Positions 24,593 through 33,127 of a DNA stretch of 64,000 bases are shown here, in pieces. Position 1 is the first letter of the stretch. Every line of letters starts with the position of its first letter. Source of the stretch: SB25 sp029560875 (GTDB lineage Bacteria; Bacteroidota; Bacteroidia; Bacteroidales; Tenuifilaceae); assembly GCA_035388225.1 (NCBI GenBank), contig DAOOPM010000010.1, forward strand, positions 1-64,000, in the 5' to 3' direction. The position numbers were made by a program, and so were the translations under genes. The notes below the pieces were generated by a model. It saw only the letters and a list, made by a program, of their open reading frames with translations. It was not told where the DNA came from and ran no database searches.

Positions 24593-24659
24593 TTGTCATT
24601 TCGAGCAAAGCGAGAAAACTCTTATTAAACAAGATTCTTCGCTTCGCTCAGAACGACAA
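24593..24659. repeat. REP-like palindromic element
   Basis: An imperfect inverted repeat: the left arm ttgtcatttcgagcaaagcg pairs with the right arm cgcttcgctcagaacgacaa. Interspersed palindromes with this gtcatttcgagc...gctcgaaatgac look are common in Bacteroidota genomes. It may also act as a terminator for the S9 peptidase gene. Confidence 0.65.
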
Positions 24660-24681
24660 TATAACTTTAGATTTTACAGTA

Positions 24682-26793
24682 CTACTTCAACCACTGGTCT
24701 AACCAACCAAAGAACTCGCGCTGCCAAATTACAGCATCCTGAGGTTTGGTTACAAAGTGGGTTCCCTCCGTAAAGAATAACAACTTGCTTGGAATACCTC
24801 TTAGCTGTGCAGCATTGAATGCCTCCAAACTTTGTGTGTAAGGAATACGGTAATCGTGCTCGCCCACAACAATCATAATTGGGGTATCCCAGTTCTGAAC
24901 AAACTTATGAGGAGAGTTTGCATAGCTCTTCTGTGCAATCTTATTATTGGCGTCCCAAGGTGCTCCACCCAAATCGAATGTTGGGAAGAATGTCTCCTCT
25001 GTTTGAGCGTAGAAAGACTCCAAGTTGTACATTCCGCAATGCGAAATAAACGTTTTGAAACGTTTTTGGTGATGTCCAGCCAAATAGTAAACTGAGTATC
25101 CACCGTAACTTGCACCAACACATCCAAGTTTATCCTTATTAACCCAAGGTTCCTTTGCAACATCATCAATTGCGCTTAAGTAATCCTTGATGTTTTGACC
25201 GCTGTAATCCTTTGATATTTGAAGATTCCACTCCTGACCGAACGAAGGAACTCCGCGACGGTTTGGTGCTACAATTACATAACCATTTGCAGCAATAATC
25301 TGAAAATTCCAACGGAAACTCCAAAACTGACTAACGGTGCTCTGTGGACCACCCTGACAGTATAGAAGTGTAGGGTATTTCTTGGTTTCGTCGAAGTTTG
25401 GAGGAAGAATTACCCAAGCCAACATCTCCTTACCATCAGTGGTTTTCACCCAACGCTCGCGCACCTCGCCCATCTTAATATTTTCGTAGATTGCCTTGTT
25501 GGTTAAAGTTAATTGGGTTGCCTCGCCTGTAGCCTCGTCAACCTTATATAACTCAGGAGCCATACTCATACTCATACGCTCGGCAACAATAACACCTTTG
25601 TTCTTTTGAACTGTCACATAATCGTGCATTCCTTTAGTTAACTGAGCAATCTGATTTGAGGTAACATCAATCTTGAAAAGTTGCTCGGTACCTTTAGTAC
25701 CACTTACAAAATAGATAGTGTTGCCATCCTCGTCCCAATTGTAGGCTTCAATATTTTGGTCGAATCCTTGATTTGCGTAAGCCGCCTTACCTGTTTCGGT
25801 GTTGAACACAAATAAACGCTTTAAATCGGCCTCGTAAAGAGGTGTTTCCATGCTCCACCAGCTAATATATTTTCCGTTAGGAGAGAATTTTGGATAACGG
25901 TCGTAGCCTTTGTTCTCAGTAGTTAGGTTACTGGTTGCACCGCTTTCTATATCATATAAATAGATATCGGAGTTTGTGCTCATAGCGTACTCCTTACCGT
26001 AAAGTTTTTTGGAGTTGTAAACCAACTTCTTGCTATCGGGACTCCACTGCACCTCGGCCATATCAAAGTCGGTTGCCATAGGTGTATCCCACTTCTCGTC
26101 AGCATTGATATCCTTAGCATTGGCAATTGCACCGTTGGCAAAGTCGGCCACAAAAAGATGGCTGTACTTTCCATCCTCCCAGTAGTTCCAATGACGGTAC
26201 ATCAAATCGTTGATAATTCGCACCTTTGCTTTGGGCATATCCTTATGAATATCGGTTGCTTGGTCTTCGACCTTCACATCCATAGCATAAACCAACTTTG
26301 ACTCATCTGGAGAGAATACAAAGCCATTAACATCGCCATCGATATTTGAAACTTGTTTCAAGCCCTGACCATCGGGTTGCACCTCCCAAATTTGTGATGA
26401 ACCGCTTCGGGTTGAAAGGAAACGGATAACTTTTCCATCGGCGCTCCAAGCAGGAGCAGACTCAGAACCCATCTCGTCGGTCAACTTAACTGGTTCGCCA
26501 CCATCGGTATTCACTAGGTATAAATTGGTAACACCCTTATTTTCCTGCAAATTGTAATAGGTGATGGTATAAACTACCATCTTTCCACAAGGCGATAAAA
26601 CAGGCTCCCCTACCCTGCCAAACTTCCACAAAATTTCAGGAGTAAGCAAACCTGCAGATTTTTCGGCATCGGTAAGAGTAACGTCAATTTTTAACGGCTC
26701 TTTGGTTGGTGCCTTATCGGCCTCGCTACAGCCAACGCTGGCTAGTATTACTGCCATAATTGCAACATTGATTGGTTTAAATATTTTTCTCAT
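24682..26793 (-). CDS. S9-family prolyl oligopeptidase-like peptidase, lipoprotein
   Basis: 703 residues from the ATG at 26793 (an in-frame GTG lies 21 bp upstream). N-terminus is a lipoprotein signal ('ILASVGCSEADK'). Residues ~35-430 form a PD40/WD40-like beta-propeller ('VLSPCGKMVVYT', 'WSADGKVIRFLSTRSG'). The C-terminal alpha/beta-hydrolase has the nucleophile S562 in 'GCVGASYGGYSVY', the aspartate in 'VVGEHDYRIPYTQS' and the histidine in 'FTEGTHFV', so it should be active. It resembles DPP-type and acylaminoacyl peptidases that trim peptides in the periplasm. A paralogue lies at 33126. Confidence 0.9.
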   Translation of the reverse strand: MRKIFKPINVAIMAVILASVGCSEADKAPTKEPLKIDVTLTDAEKSAGLLTPEILWKFGRVGEPVLSPCGKMVVYTITYYNLQENKGVTNLYLVNTDGGEPVKLTDEMGSESAPAWSADGKVIRFLSTRSGSSQIWEVQPDGQGLKQVSNIDGDVNGFVFSPDESKLVYAMDVKVEDQATDIHKDMPKAKVRIINDLMYRHWNYWEDGKYSHLFVADFANGAIANAKDINADEKWDTPMATDFDMAEVQWSPDSKKLVYNSKKLYGKEYAMSTNSDIYLYDIESGATSNLTTENKGYDRYPKFSPNGKYISWWSMETPLYEADLKRLFVFNTETGKAAYANQGFDQNIEAYNWDEDGNTIYFVSGTKGTEQLFKIDVTSNQIAQLTKGMHDYVTVQKNKGVIVAERMSMSMAPELYKVDEATGEATQLTLTNKAIYENIKMGEVRERWVKTTDGKEMLAWVILPPNFDETKKYPTLLYCQGGPQSTVSQFWSFRWNFQIIAANGYVIVAPNRRGVPSFGQEWNLQISKDYSGQNIKDYLSAIDDVAKEPWVNKDKLGCVGASYGGYSVYYLAGHHQKRFKTFISHCGMYNLESFYAQTEETFFPTFDLGGAPWDANNKIAQKSYANSPHKFVQNWDTPIMIVVGEHDYRIPYTQSLEAFNAAQLRGIPSKLLFFTEGTHFVTKPQDAVIWQREFFGWLDQWLK

Positions 26794-26939
26794 TTTATTA
26801 GAATTAGATTTCACACGAATTTAGACGCTAAAAATACAAAAAAGTTTGATGACCGTGAGAGGTTAAACGCGAATCGGGAGGCATGAACAGAAAACGGAAA
26901 ACAATTCAACCGACATTATTATACTTCAAAAGGAAATAA

Positions 26940-26947
26940 TACTTTTG
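26940..26947 (+). promoter_or_regulatory. Candidate -7 element of the M28 peptidase gene
   Basis: TACTTTTG fits TAnnTTTG and ends 18 bp before the ATG at 26966. No clear TTTG is seen at the -33 position. Confidence 0.4.
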
Positions 26948-26965
26948 TTTATTAAAATTTTAACG

Positions 26966-28582
26966 ATGAAAAGATTAATCCCAATTATTCTTGTAAGCCT
27001 TACTGCCTGTCAAAGCAACATCGACAAAGCATTAAAATCGGTAAGTAACGATGATTTAGCAAAGGATATAGCCACCATATCGGCCGACAGTATGCTAGGC
27101 CGAGCCCCATTTACCATTGGAGAGGAACGGGCTGTTGCCTACCTAGAAAAAAGGATGGCTGAATTGGGCTTAGAACCTGTGTTCGAAAACTCCTACATTC
27201 AGAATGTTCCTATGGTTTCCATCATTTCAAAAGTCCCTGATGTTATAAATTTATCGATTTCGAATAACCCATTTGAACTAAAGGCCAATGACGATTACTG
27301 CGCCTGGAGTCCAACAACTTCTCCATCTATCAAAATCAACAAGGCTGACCTAATTTTTGCTGGTTTTGGAATAAATGCACCCGAATATGATTGGAACGAT
27401 TTCAATGGTATTGATGTAAAAGGCAAAATAATTGTTGTTCTGGTGAACGACCCCGGTTTCTACACTGGCGATACTGCCCTTTTCAAAGGAAACACGATGA
27501 CCTACTATGGCCGCTGGCGCTACAAATTCGAGGAGGCGGAACGTCAAGGAGCTATTGGCTGCCTAATTGTTCACGAAGATGCCCCTGCTGGATACCCTTG
27601 GGATGTTGCAGGGAGCAAAAACAACACACCTCAACTTTACCTCGATACTCCAGACCTTGAAAACAAACAATGCCTTGTTAATGGTTGGATAACTCACAAT
27701 GCCGCAATCAACCTATTTAAATCCTGCGGATTAGATTACGAAGCATCAAAAAGACAAGCAACCCAACGAGATTTCCAATCATTCAGTATGAGTGCCATGT
27801 TGAGTATGAATATCGAGAATAGCCACACCAAATCGGTATCGAAAAATGTTGCTGGAATAATTAAGGGTAGCGAAAAACCTGATGAAGTTATTGTTTACTC
27901 GGCGCATTGGGACCATCTGGGAGTTGGCCGTGTGGTTAATGGCGACTCAATTTATAACGGAGCATCAGACAATGCCGCGGCAATTGCTTGGATGTTCTCC
28001 ATTGCAAAAGCGTTCAAAAGCACTGGTGTAGCACCAAAGCGCAGCGTACTATTCTTCTCGCCTACAGCAGAAGAATCGGGGCTTTACGGCTCGGCATACT
28101 TTGTGGCAAATCCACCTATCAACATAAATAAAACTATTGCCTGCATTAACAACGATGTGATTCTATTCCTAGGCAAATTCAAAGATGTTACTGTTACTGG
28201 ACTTGGGCACTCATCGCTCGACGAACTGCTTGCTGAAGAAGCTACTAAGTTTGGTCGCTATATTGCTCCAGACCCAAACCCTGAGAATGGAATGTTTTTC
28301 CGTTCGGACCAACTTCCTTTCCTAAAGGCAGGCGTTCCATCAATATTTGCCAAAGGATATTCGCACCAGGAAGAATTAGGAAAGGGTAAAACGCAGGAAT
28401 TAATCAACTCCTACTGGAAGAATATTTACCACAAGCCCCAGGATGAATTCGTTCCAGAGCGTGACAATTTGGATGGATTAGCAGAGGATGTCAAACTATT
28501 TTTCTGCTTTGGAAATAGGTTGGCCAACGAGGACATATATCCAACGTGGAAAAAGAATTCTGAGTTTTATAAAGAGAAATAA
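26966..28582 (+). CDS. M28-family zinc peptidase, lipoprotein
   Basis: 538 residues from the ATG at 26966, which directly starts a lipoprotein signal ('IILVSLTACQSN'); an upstream TTG is less likely. A PA-like insert ('LIFAGFGINAPEYDWNDF', 'GKIIVVLVNDPGF') occupies about 110-260. The zinc site is visible: His in 'VYSAHWDHLGVG', bridging Asp in 'NGASDNAAAI', Glu pair in 'TAEESGLYGS', Asp in 'INNDVIL' and a C-terminal His in 'NIYHKPQDE'. It is an aminopeptidase-type enzyme; with the two S9 enzymes nearby it suggests peptide scavenging. The gene is divergent from the S9 peptidase. Confidence 0.9.
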   Translation: MKRLIPIILVSLTACQSNIDKALKSVSNDDLAKDIATISADSMLGRAPFTIGEERAVAYLEKRMAELGLEPVFENSYIQNVPMVSIISKVPDVINLSISNNPFELKANDDYCAWSPTTSPSIKINKADLIFAGFGINAPEYDWNDFNGIDVKGKIIVVLVNDPGFYTGDTALFKGNTMTYYGRWRYKFEEAERQGAIGCLIVHEDAPAGYPWDVAGSKNNTPQLYLDTPDLENKQCLVNGWITHNAAINLFKSCGLDYEASKRQATQRDFQSFSMSAMLSMNIENSHTKSVSKNVAGIIKGSEKPDEVIVYSAHWDHLGVGRVVNGDSIYNGASDNAAAIAWMFSIAKAFKSTGVAPKRSVLFFSPTAEESGLYGSAYFVANPPININKTIACINNDVILFLGKFKDVTVTGLGHSSLDELLAEEATKFGRYIAPDPNPENGMFFRSDQLPFLKAGVPSIFAKGYSHQEELGKGKTQELINSYWKNIYHKPQDEFVPERDNLDGLAEDVKLFFCFGNRLANEDIYPTWKKNSEFYKEK

Positions 28583-28620
28583 TACTAGATGACAAAATCA
28601 CCCGTTACAATCATTACTAA

Positions 28621-28705
28621 AAAATGAATTGGAGGAAGGTAGAAGAAATTAGAGGAATAAGCAGATTCGATTTCTGCACTCCTTTAATTTCTTCTAAATT
28701 CATTT
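28621..28705. repeat. Long imperfect inverted repeat
   Basis: The arms aaatgaatt...agaagaaatta...gcag (28622-28664) and ctgc...taatttcttct...aattcattt (28673-28705) pair over ~35 bp with gaps. The hairpin lies between the M28 gene and the glycosyltransferase gene and may act as a terminator or be a small dispersed palindromic repeat. Confidence 0.55.
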
Positions 28706-28735
28706 AACTCCCTCTCATTCCTTAAAACATAACCA

Positions 28736-29452
28736 ATGAACCAAACACTATCAATAATCATTCCTGCCTATAATGAGGAAAGAACAATAACAAAAATTCT
28801 CGAAAGAGTTTTAGCCGTTAATATAGAAGGAATAGATAAAGAACTTGTTATTGTTAACGACTGCTCAAAGGATAAAACTAAGGATGTACTGGAAAATTTC
28901 ATCGCTCAAAATCAAAATCACAACATCAAACTATTCAATCATCCAGTAAACCAAGGCAAAGGAGCCGCACTACACTCAGGAATAAAGGAGGCAACAGGTG
29001 ATTATATCATTATCCAAGATGCAGACCTAGAGTACGACCCACGCGAATACAAGGATTTACTTCGCCCCATTCTAGAAGGAAATGCCGATGTCGTATATGG
29101 CTCGCGCTTTATGGGTGGAAACCCACACCGAATCCTATTCTTCTGGCACTCAATTGGCAACAAATTCCTAACCTTTGTTTCCAACATTTTCACCAACCTC
29201 AACCTAACCGATATGGAAACCTGCTATAAGCTGTTCCGTTCCGATATTATTAAAGGTTTAAAACTGAAGGAAAAGCGATTTGGCTTTGAGCCAGAGGTAA
29301 CGGCAAAAGTGTCGAGAGTTCCTGACGTGAGAATTTACGAAGTAGGCATTTCATATTATGGAAGAACCTATCCCGAAGGTAAAAAAATAAACTGGAAGGA
29401 TGGGTTCCGTGCACTATGGTGTATATTGAAATACAATCTTTTATCAAAATGA
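28736..29452 (+). CDS. Family 2 glycosyltransferase (dolichol-phosphate mannosyltransferase-like)
   Basis: 238 residues with the GT-A fold of DPM1-type enzymes, which load a sugar from a nucleotide donor on to a polyprenyl phosphate. Marks: 'LSIIIPAYNEERTI' at the N-terminus, 'VNDCSKDKT', 'GKGAALHSGIKEATGDYIII', the metal-binding 'QDADLEYDP', 'VYGSRFMGG', and a C-terminal 'RTYPEGKKINWKDG'. There is no C-terminal membrane domain, as in the soluble DPM1 type. The next gene starts in the ATGA of its stop codon, and that protein is a polytopic membrane protein, which would suit a user of the lipid-linked sugar. Confidence 0.9.
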   Translation: MNQTLSIIIPAYNEERTITKILERVLAVNIEGIDKELVIVNDCSKDKTKDVLENFIAQNQNHNIKLFNHPVNQGKGAALHSGIKEATGDYIIIQDADLEYDPREYKDLLRPILEGNADVVYGSRFMGGNPHRILFFWHSIGNKFLTFVSNIFTNLNLTDMETCYKLFRSDIIKGLKLKEKRFGFEPEVTAKVSRVPDVRIYEVGISYYGRTYPEGKKINWKDGFRALWCILKYNLLSK

Positions 29453-31023
29453 AACTAATAAGACAACAAAAGTTCGAACAATTGCTTTTTTTCTCTCTGG
29501 TTTTAATTAGCATTGTTCCAGTACTAGTTTTCAAACATTTCCCCACACTAGATGGCCCTGCCCACCTTTACAACTCGAACCTACTTGGGCACTTAATAAC
29601 TGGCGACAGTTTTTTGAAGCAATATTTCACTTTAAATAGTTTATCAACACCAAATTGGCTTGGTCATATTTTGATTCTTGGATTTCAAAGAGTTTTTGGA
29701 GCAATTGTAGCAGAGAAAATGATTGTAATAATATGCATTGCAGGATTAGCCTATTCCTACCGTTTTTTAATATCAACATTAAACGAGAATCACCTACAGT
29801 CGACTTTTATCATACTTCCTTTTACTTATAGTTTTTTTCTTTTCTTGGGGTTTTTCAATTTCATATTAAGTACCATATTTCTACTTATTACACTTAGCCT
29901 ATTTATTAAATTGATAAATAACTATAACCCTTTCCTACATATTCTAACAGCATTAAGTCTTCTGCTAACATACTTTTCTCACCCATTCGGTTTTTTTGCG
30001 TTTGTACTCCTAGTTGGAATTTTTGGCATAAGTATTTTAATAAATGAAATTCCTAAAAAAAACTTTTCAAAAATCTTTTCTCTAGGCACCATAACCATTT
30101 CTCTTGTTACAATTCCTAGTATTCTATACATAATCTATGCGGGGAAAGGAATAGTGACGCTTTCCAATGAAAGAGTTCTTATTCTCGAATTAATTAGATG
30201 GCTATACAAACTTAGGTCACTAATAGTTTTCAACTTTGGAAGAGAGCAAATATATACTATCTCAATATTTGCTTCAATTATAATATTATCATTGCTAATA
30301 ATCTTTAAGAAGTTTGTACACAAAAACCCAAACAATAGTTATCCAAAAAATTACATATGGTTAATTTCTGGCATAGTACTACTTCTATTATACTTTACCT
30401 TGCCAAATCAGATAAACTCAGGTGGTTTTGTTTCCGACAGGCTAAACTACCTATTCTTTATCTTTATTCTAATTTGGATTTCAACTTTTAATTGGGATAA
30501 AAAAATAATCGCCGCCTTTTGCACTGTTGCTATTATTTGTCATTTAGGACTAATGACCTATTATATTAAGCAAATATATTGGCTAAACAAACCCGCCAAT
30601 AGCATTCATTCTCTTGCAAAGAGAGTACAACCGAATAGCGTTATACTCCCCATTGGAACTCATCCTAACTGGATGTTGGGGCACATATCAAACTACATTG
30701 GTGCAGACAAAAAAGTAGTGTTATTAGAAAATTACGAAGCATACACAGGTTATTTTCCAATTTTATGGAATTGGCAAAGCATTCCAAATATAACATTGGG
30801 AAACACGAATCTTAATGACGTTTGCCTAAGTTCATTTGAAACAGAGTTCAATAAAACGTTCTTCAGAAAAGTAGACTATATTGTTCTTTTCCGAAACCCA
30901 AATGCTCAAGACACATGTAAGGCAAAGGTTGACAGCATAATAAATTGCACATACAAGAAGATTTACACATCTGAAGACAATGCGTTTGAATTATTTGAAC
31001 TAATAAACAATGATCTGCTTTAA
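29449..31023 (+). CDS. Polytopic membrane protein, GT-C glycosyltransferase-like
   Basis: 524 residues from the ATG at 29449, which overlaps the previous stop codon by 4 bp (ATGA); an earlier ATG at 29416 would overlap by 37 bp. About eleven to twelve hydrophobic helices fill residues 10-390, and the C-terminal ~130 residues are soluble. Early in the first loop 'HFPTLDGPAHLYNSNLLGH' carries the acidic residue typical of GT-C enzymes. Such enzymes transfer sugars from lipid carriers on the outer face of the inner membrane. The family is not certain, but the coupling to a DPM1-like gene supports it. Confidence 0.7.
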   Translation: MKLIRQQKFEQLLFFSLVLISIVPVLVFKHFPTLDGPAHLYNSNLLGHLITGDSFLKQYFTLNSLSTPNWLGHILILGFQRVFGAIVAEKMIVIICIAGLAYSYRFLISTLNENHLQSTFIILPFTYSFFLFLGFFNFILSTIFLLITLSLFIKLINNYNPFLHILTALSLLLTYFSHPFGFFAFVLLVGIFGISILINEIPKKNFSKIFSLGTITISLVTIPSILYIIYAGKGIVTLSNERVLILELIRWLYKLRSLIVFNFGREQIYTISIFASIIILSLLIIFKKFVHKNPNNSYPKNYIWLISGIVLLLLYFTLPNQINSGGFVSDRLNYLFFIFILIWISTFNWDKKIIAAFCTVAIICHLGLMTYYIKQIYWLNKPANSIHSLAKRVQPNSVILPIGTHPNWMLGHISNYIGADKKVVLLENYEAYTGYFPILWNWQSIPNITLGNTNLNDVCLSSFETEFNKTFFRKVDYIVLFRNPNAQDTCKAKVDSIINCTYKKIYTSEDNAFELFELINNDLL

Positions 31024-31165
31024 TGGCAAAATATATCAACTAGTATTCAAGAACATTCATCCATATTTTAAAGATGACGCTCAGCGGATGAAAATTATTT
31101 AGTATAATTGTCGGTTTAATAACCTTTTAAACACTCATCTCAACTCAACATCAAATATTGGAAAC

Positions 31166-33115
31166 ATGAACTTAACCAGCACATTAAGGCGTATTGATGA
31201 TTTCTTCACCGAGAGAAGATTGCTGTACACATTGCTTAGCATAATACTTGTTATACTTATCGCAATTTTAGTTATTTCGGAAGGATTCTCTGGTGCAACG
31301 GAGAGTTTGATTAACTACAAATTCTCACGTTGGGCATTTAGCAACCCTGAATTCTTCTTGAACAACATATCGAAACCTTTATTTACAATTTTAAGTTCGC
31401 CTTTTGCCTTATTAGGATTTAAAAGTTTTCAACTTTTTAATATCCTTGTAGGAATGGCCACTGGCTATATATCCTACCTAGTTGCAAAAGAACTAAAAAT
31501 TAAAAGTCCCATCCTTGCAATTGTAATTTGCTGTTTTACCCCAATATTTATGGTCAACCTGTTTTCGGGGATAACAGAGATTCTTTTTGCTTTTACCGCT
31601 ATTTTAGCCACGTATTTTCTAGTTAAAGAAAGATATATTTCAGGCGCCATTATTGTTTCCTTTCTACCAATTATCAAAACAGAGGGATTTTTGCTTATTT
31701 TAATTTACATATACTACTTTGTACATAAAAAGCATTACAAGGAAATACTCTACACTTTAACAGCATTTATATTTTTCAGCGTTGTGGGGGCATTTTTTGG
31801 CAAGAGTTTTTTCTGGTTATTTGCAGATTTCTCTAAACTACTGGAATTTAACCCAAATACTCAAGGTAGTCTATTCCAGTTCGTGACAAGGAGTCCAGGT
31901 TTCTTCGGTATCCCCAATGAAATTTTCTTCGTAACAGGATTGATTGCGGGGTTATCGTTATACTTAAGGCAAAAAAGAGCGTATTCAAAGGAATTCCTTT
32001 TAATTGTATTACCTTTTCTTGTATATTTCATGGGTCACTCATTGTCTTTTTGGACAGGCATTGGCGGCTCTGAAGGTAGTAGTAAATACATGGCAGCAAT
32101 TGTTCCTTTCATGGCGATAATGGCCACGAGGGGCTTATACATTTTCGCAAAAATGTTTCTAATAATATTTAAATTAGAGTGGATTAGAGTTGCTGCATTA
32201 GTAATTGGATTTGCATCGATTATCCATATACCCTTTGCTATCCAAAACTACCCAATAAACCTCGACTCCGAATCGTTTGCAGTTAACACCACTTCGGATT
32301 GGGTAAAAACAAACACTAGAAACGAGTCGAATATTTACTATAACCATCCTTCGTTCCCTTTCTTTTTGAATTCAAAATTTAATGATTCAAGAATCCAAAA
32401 TATCGAAGGGAACTCTTTATTGGCTATGAAAGTAGGCGATTTATTCCTTTACGATGAGCATTACTCTAAAACATCAGGCGTTGAAATCAATGCACTTATT
32501 AACAATCCAGAATTTGAACTATTGCGAATTTTCGATCCAGAAATACCTTTCTCAGTTAAAGAAACTCCATTTAAAATTGGAGTATTTCGCAAAGTAGAAA
32601 GCAATCCCCAAGTGGTGGAAAACAACAAAAAAGTTATTTCTGACAAAGATAGAGTTTACATAGAAGTCATCAATTTTGATTTCGACAATACTATTTACGA
32701 GAAAGACTCTGAATTTATTGGTTTTTCCAAGATTAACCCCAGCAATTACCTCAGAGTAAAACGATCACAAAAATACTATTTGAATTCCACGTTTGCTATC
32801 AACAATAATGCTCAACTTGATTTCTTTGAATTACTGGTTGAAATGAAATTTTTCGCAAAAACTCCAGAGGACAAATTAAAGTTCGTAGTTAATGTATTTG
32901 ATGGAAAGAAAAGACTGGAACATAAAAGAATTGACATTGGTACACCATTCAATAGCAATCCAGAAGAATGGTCAAATTTAAGATTCAAAGTATTATTGCC
33001 ATCTATTTATAAAACTGAGAATATAAAAATTCAAACCTACATCTGGAATAAGAAGAATGGCGAGTACTTGATTGATGATTATAAAATTAGCTATAGAATA
33101 AAAAAAGGGGATTAA
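31166..33115 (+). CDS. Polytopic membrane protein, probable GT-C/ArnT-like glycosyltransferase
   Basis: 649 residues. Residues 15-370 hold about ten to eleven membrane helices; an early periplasmic loop has 'NYKFSRWAFSNPEFFLNN'. The helix pattern with 'IIVSFLPIIKTEGFLLILI' recalls the mannosyltransferase/ArnT group. The soluble C-terminal ~280 residues split into an alpha/beta part ('SNIYYNHPSFPFFLNS') and a beta-sandwich-like part near 480-645. Together with the two upstream genes it looks like a small glycan-modification cluster; the 142-bp gap leaves room for a separate promoter. Confidence 0.65.
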   Translation: MNLTSTLRRIDDFFTERRLLYTLLSIILVILIAILVISEGFSGATESLINYKFSRWAFSNPEFFLNNISKPLFTILSSPFALLGFKSFQLFNILVGMATGYISYLVAKELKIKSPILAIVICCFTPIFMVNLFSGITEILFAFTAILATYFLVKERYISGAIIVSFLPIIKTEGFLLILIYIYYFVHKKHYKEILYTLTAFIFFSVVGAFFGKSFFWLFADFSKLLEFNPNTQGSLFQFVTRSPGFFGIPNEIFFVTGLIAGLSLYLRQKRAYSKEFLLIVLPFLVYFMGHSLSFWTGIGGSEGSSKYMAAIVPFMAIMATRGLYIFAKMFLIIFKLEWIRVAALVIGFASIIHIPFAIQNYPINLDSESFAVNTTSDWVKTNTRNESNIYYNHPSFPFFLNSKFNDSRIQNIEGNSLLAMKVGDLFLYDEHYSKTSGVEINALINNPEFELLRIFDPEIPFSVKETPFKIGVFRKVESNPQVVENNKKVISDKDRVYIEVINFDFDNTIYEKDSEFIGFSKINPSNYLRVKRSQKYYLNSTFAINNNAQLDFFELLVEMKFFAKTPEDKLKFVVNVFDGKKRLEHKRIDIGTPFNSNPEEWSNLRFKVLLPSIYKTENIKIQTYIWNKKNGEYLIDDYKISYRIKKGD

Positions 33116-33127
33116 ATCCCCTTTTTT
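33101..33127. terminator. Bidirectional terminator between convergent genes
   Basis: An 11-bp stem (aaaaaagggga / tccccttttttt) with a five-base loop overlaps the 3' ends of both convergent genes. A and T tracts on each side make it work on both strands. Confidence 0.85.

Noticed and set aside
24861..25169. Short frames on both strands inside the S9 peptidase genes
   Set aside because: They recur in both S9 paralogues because the coding sequences are alike; shadows.
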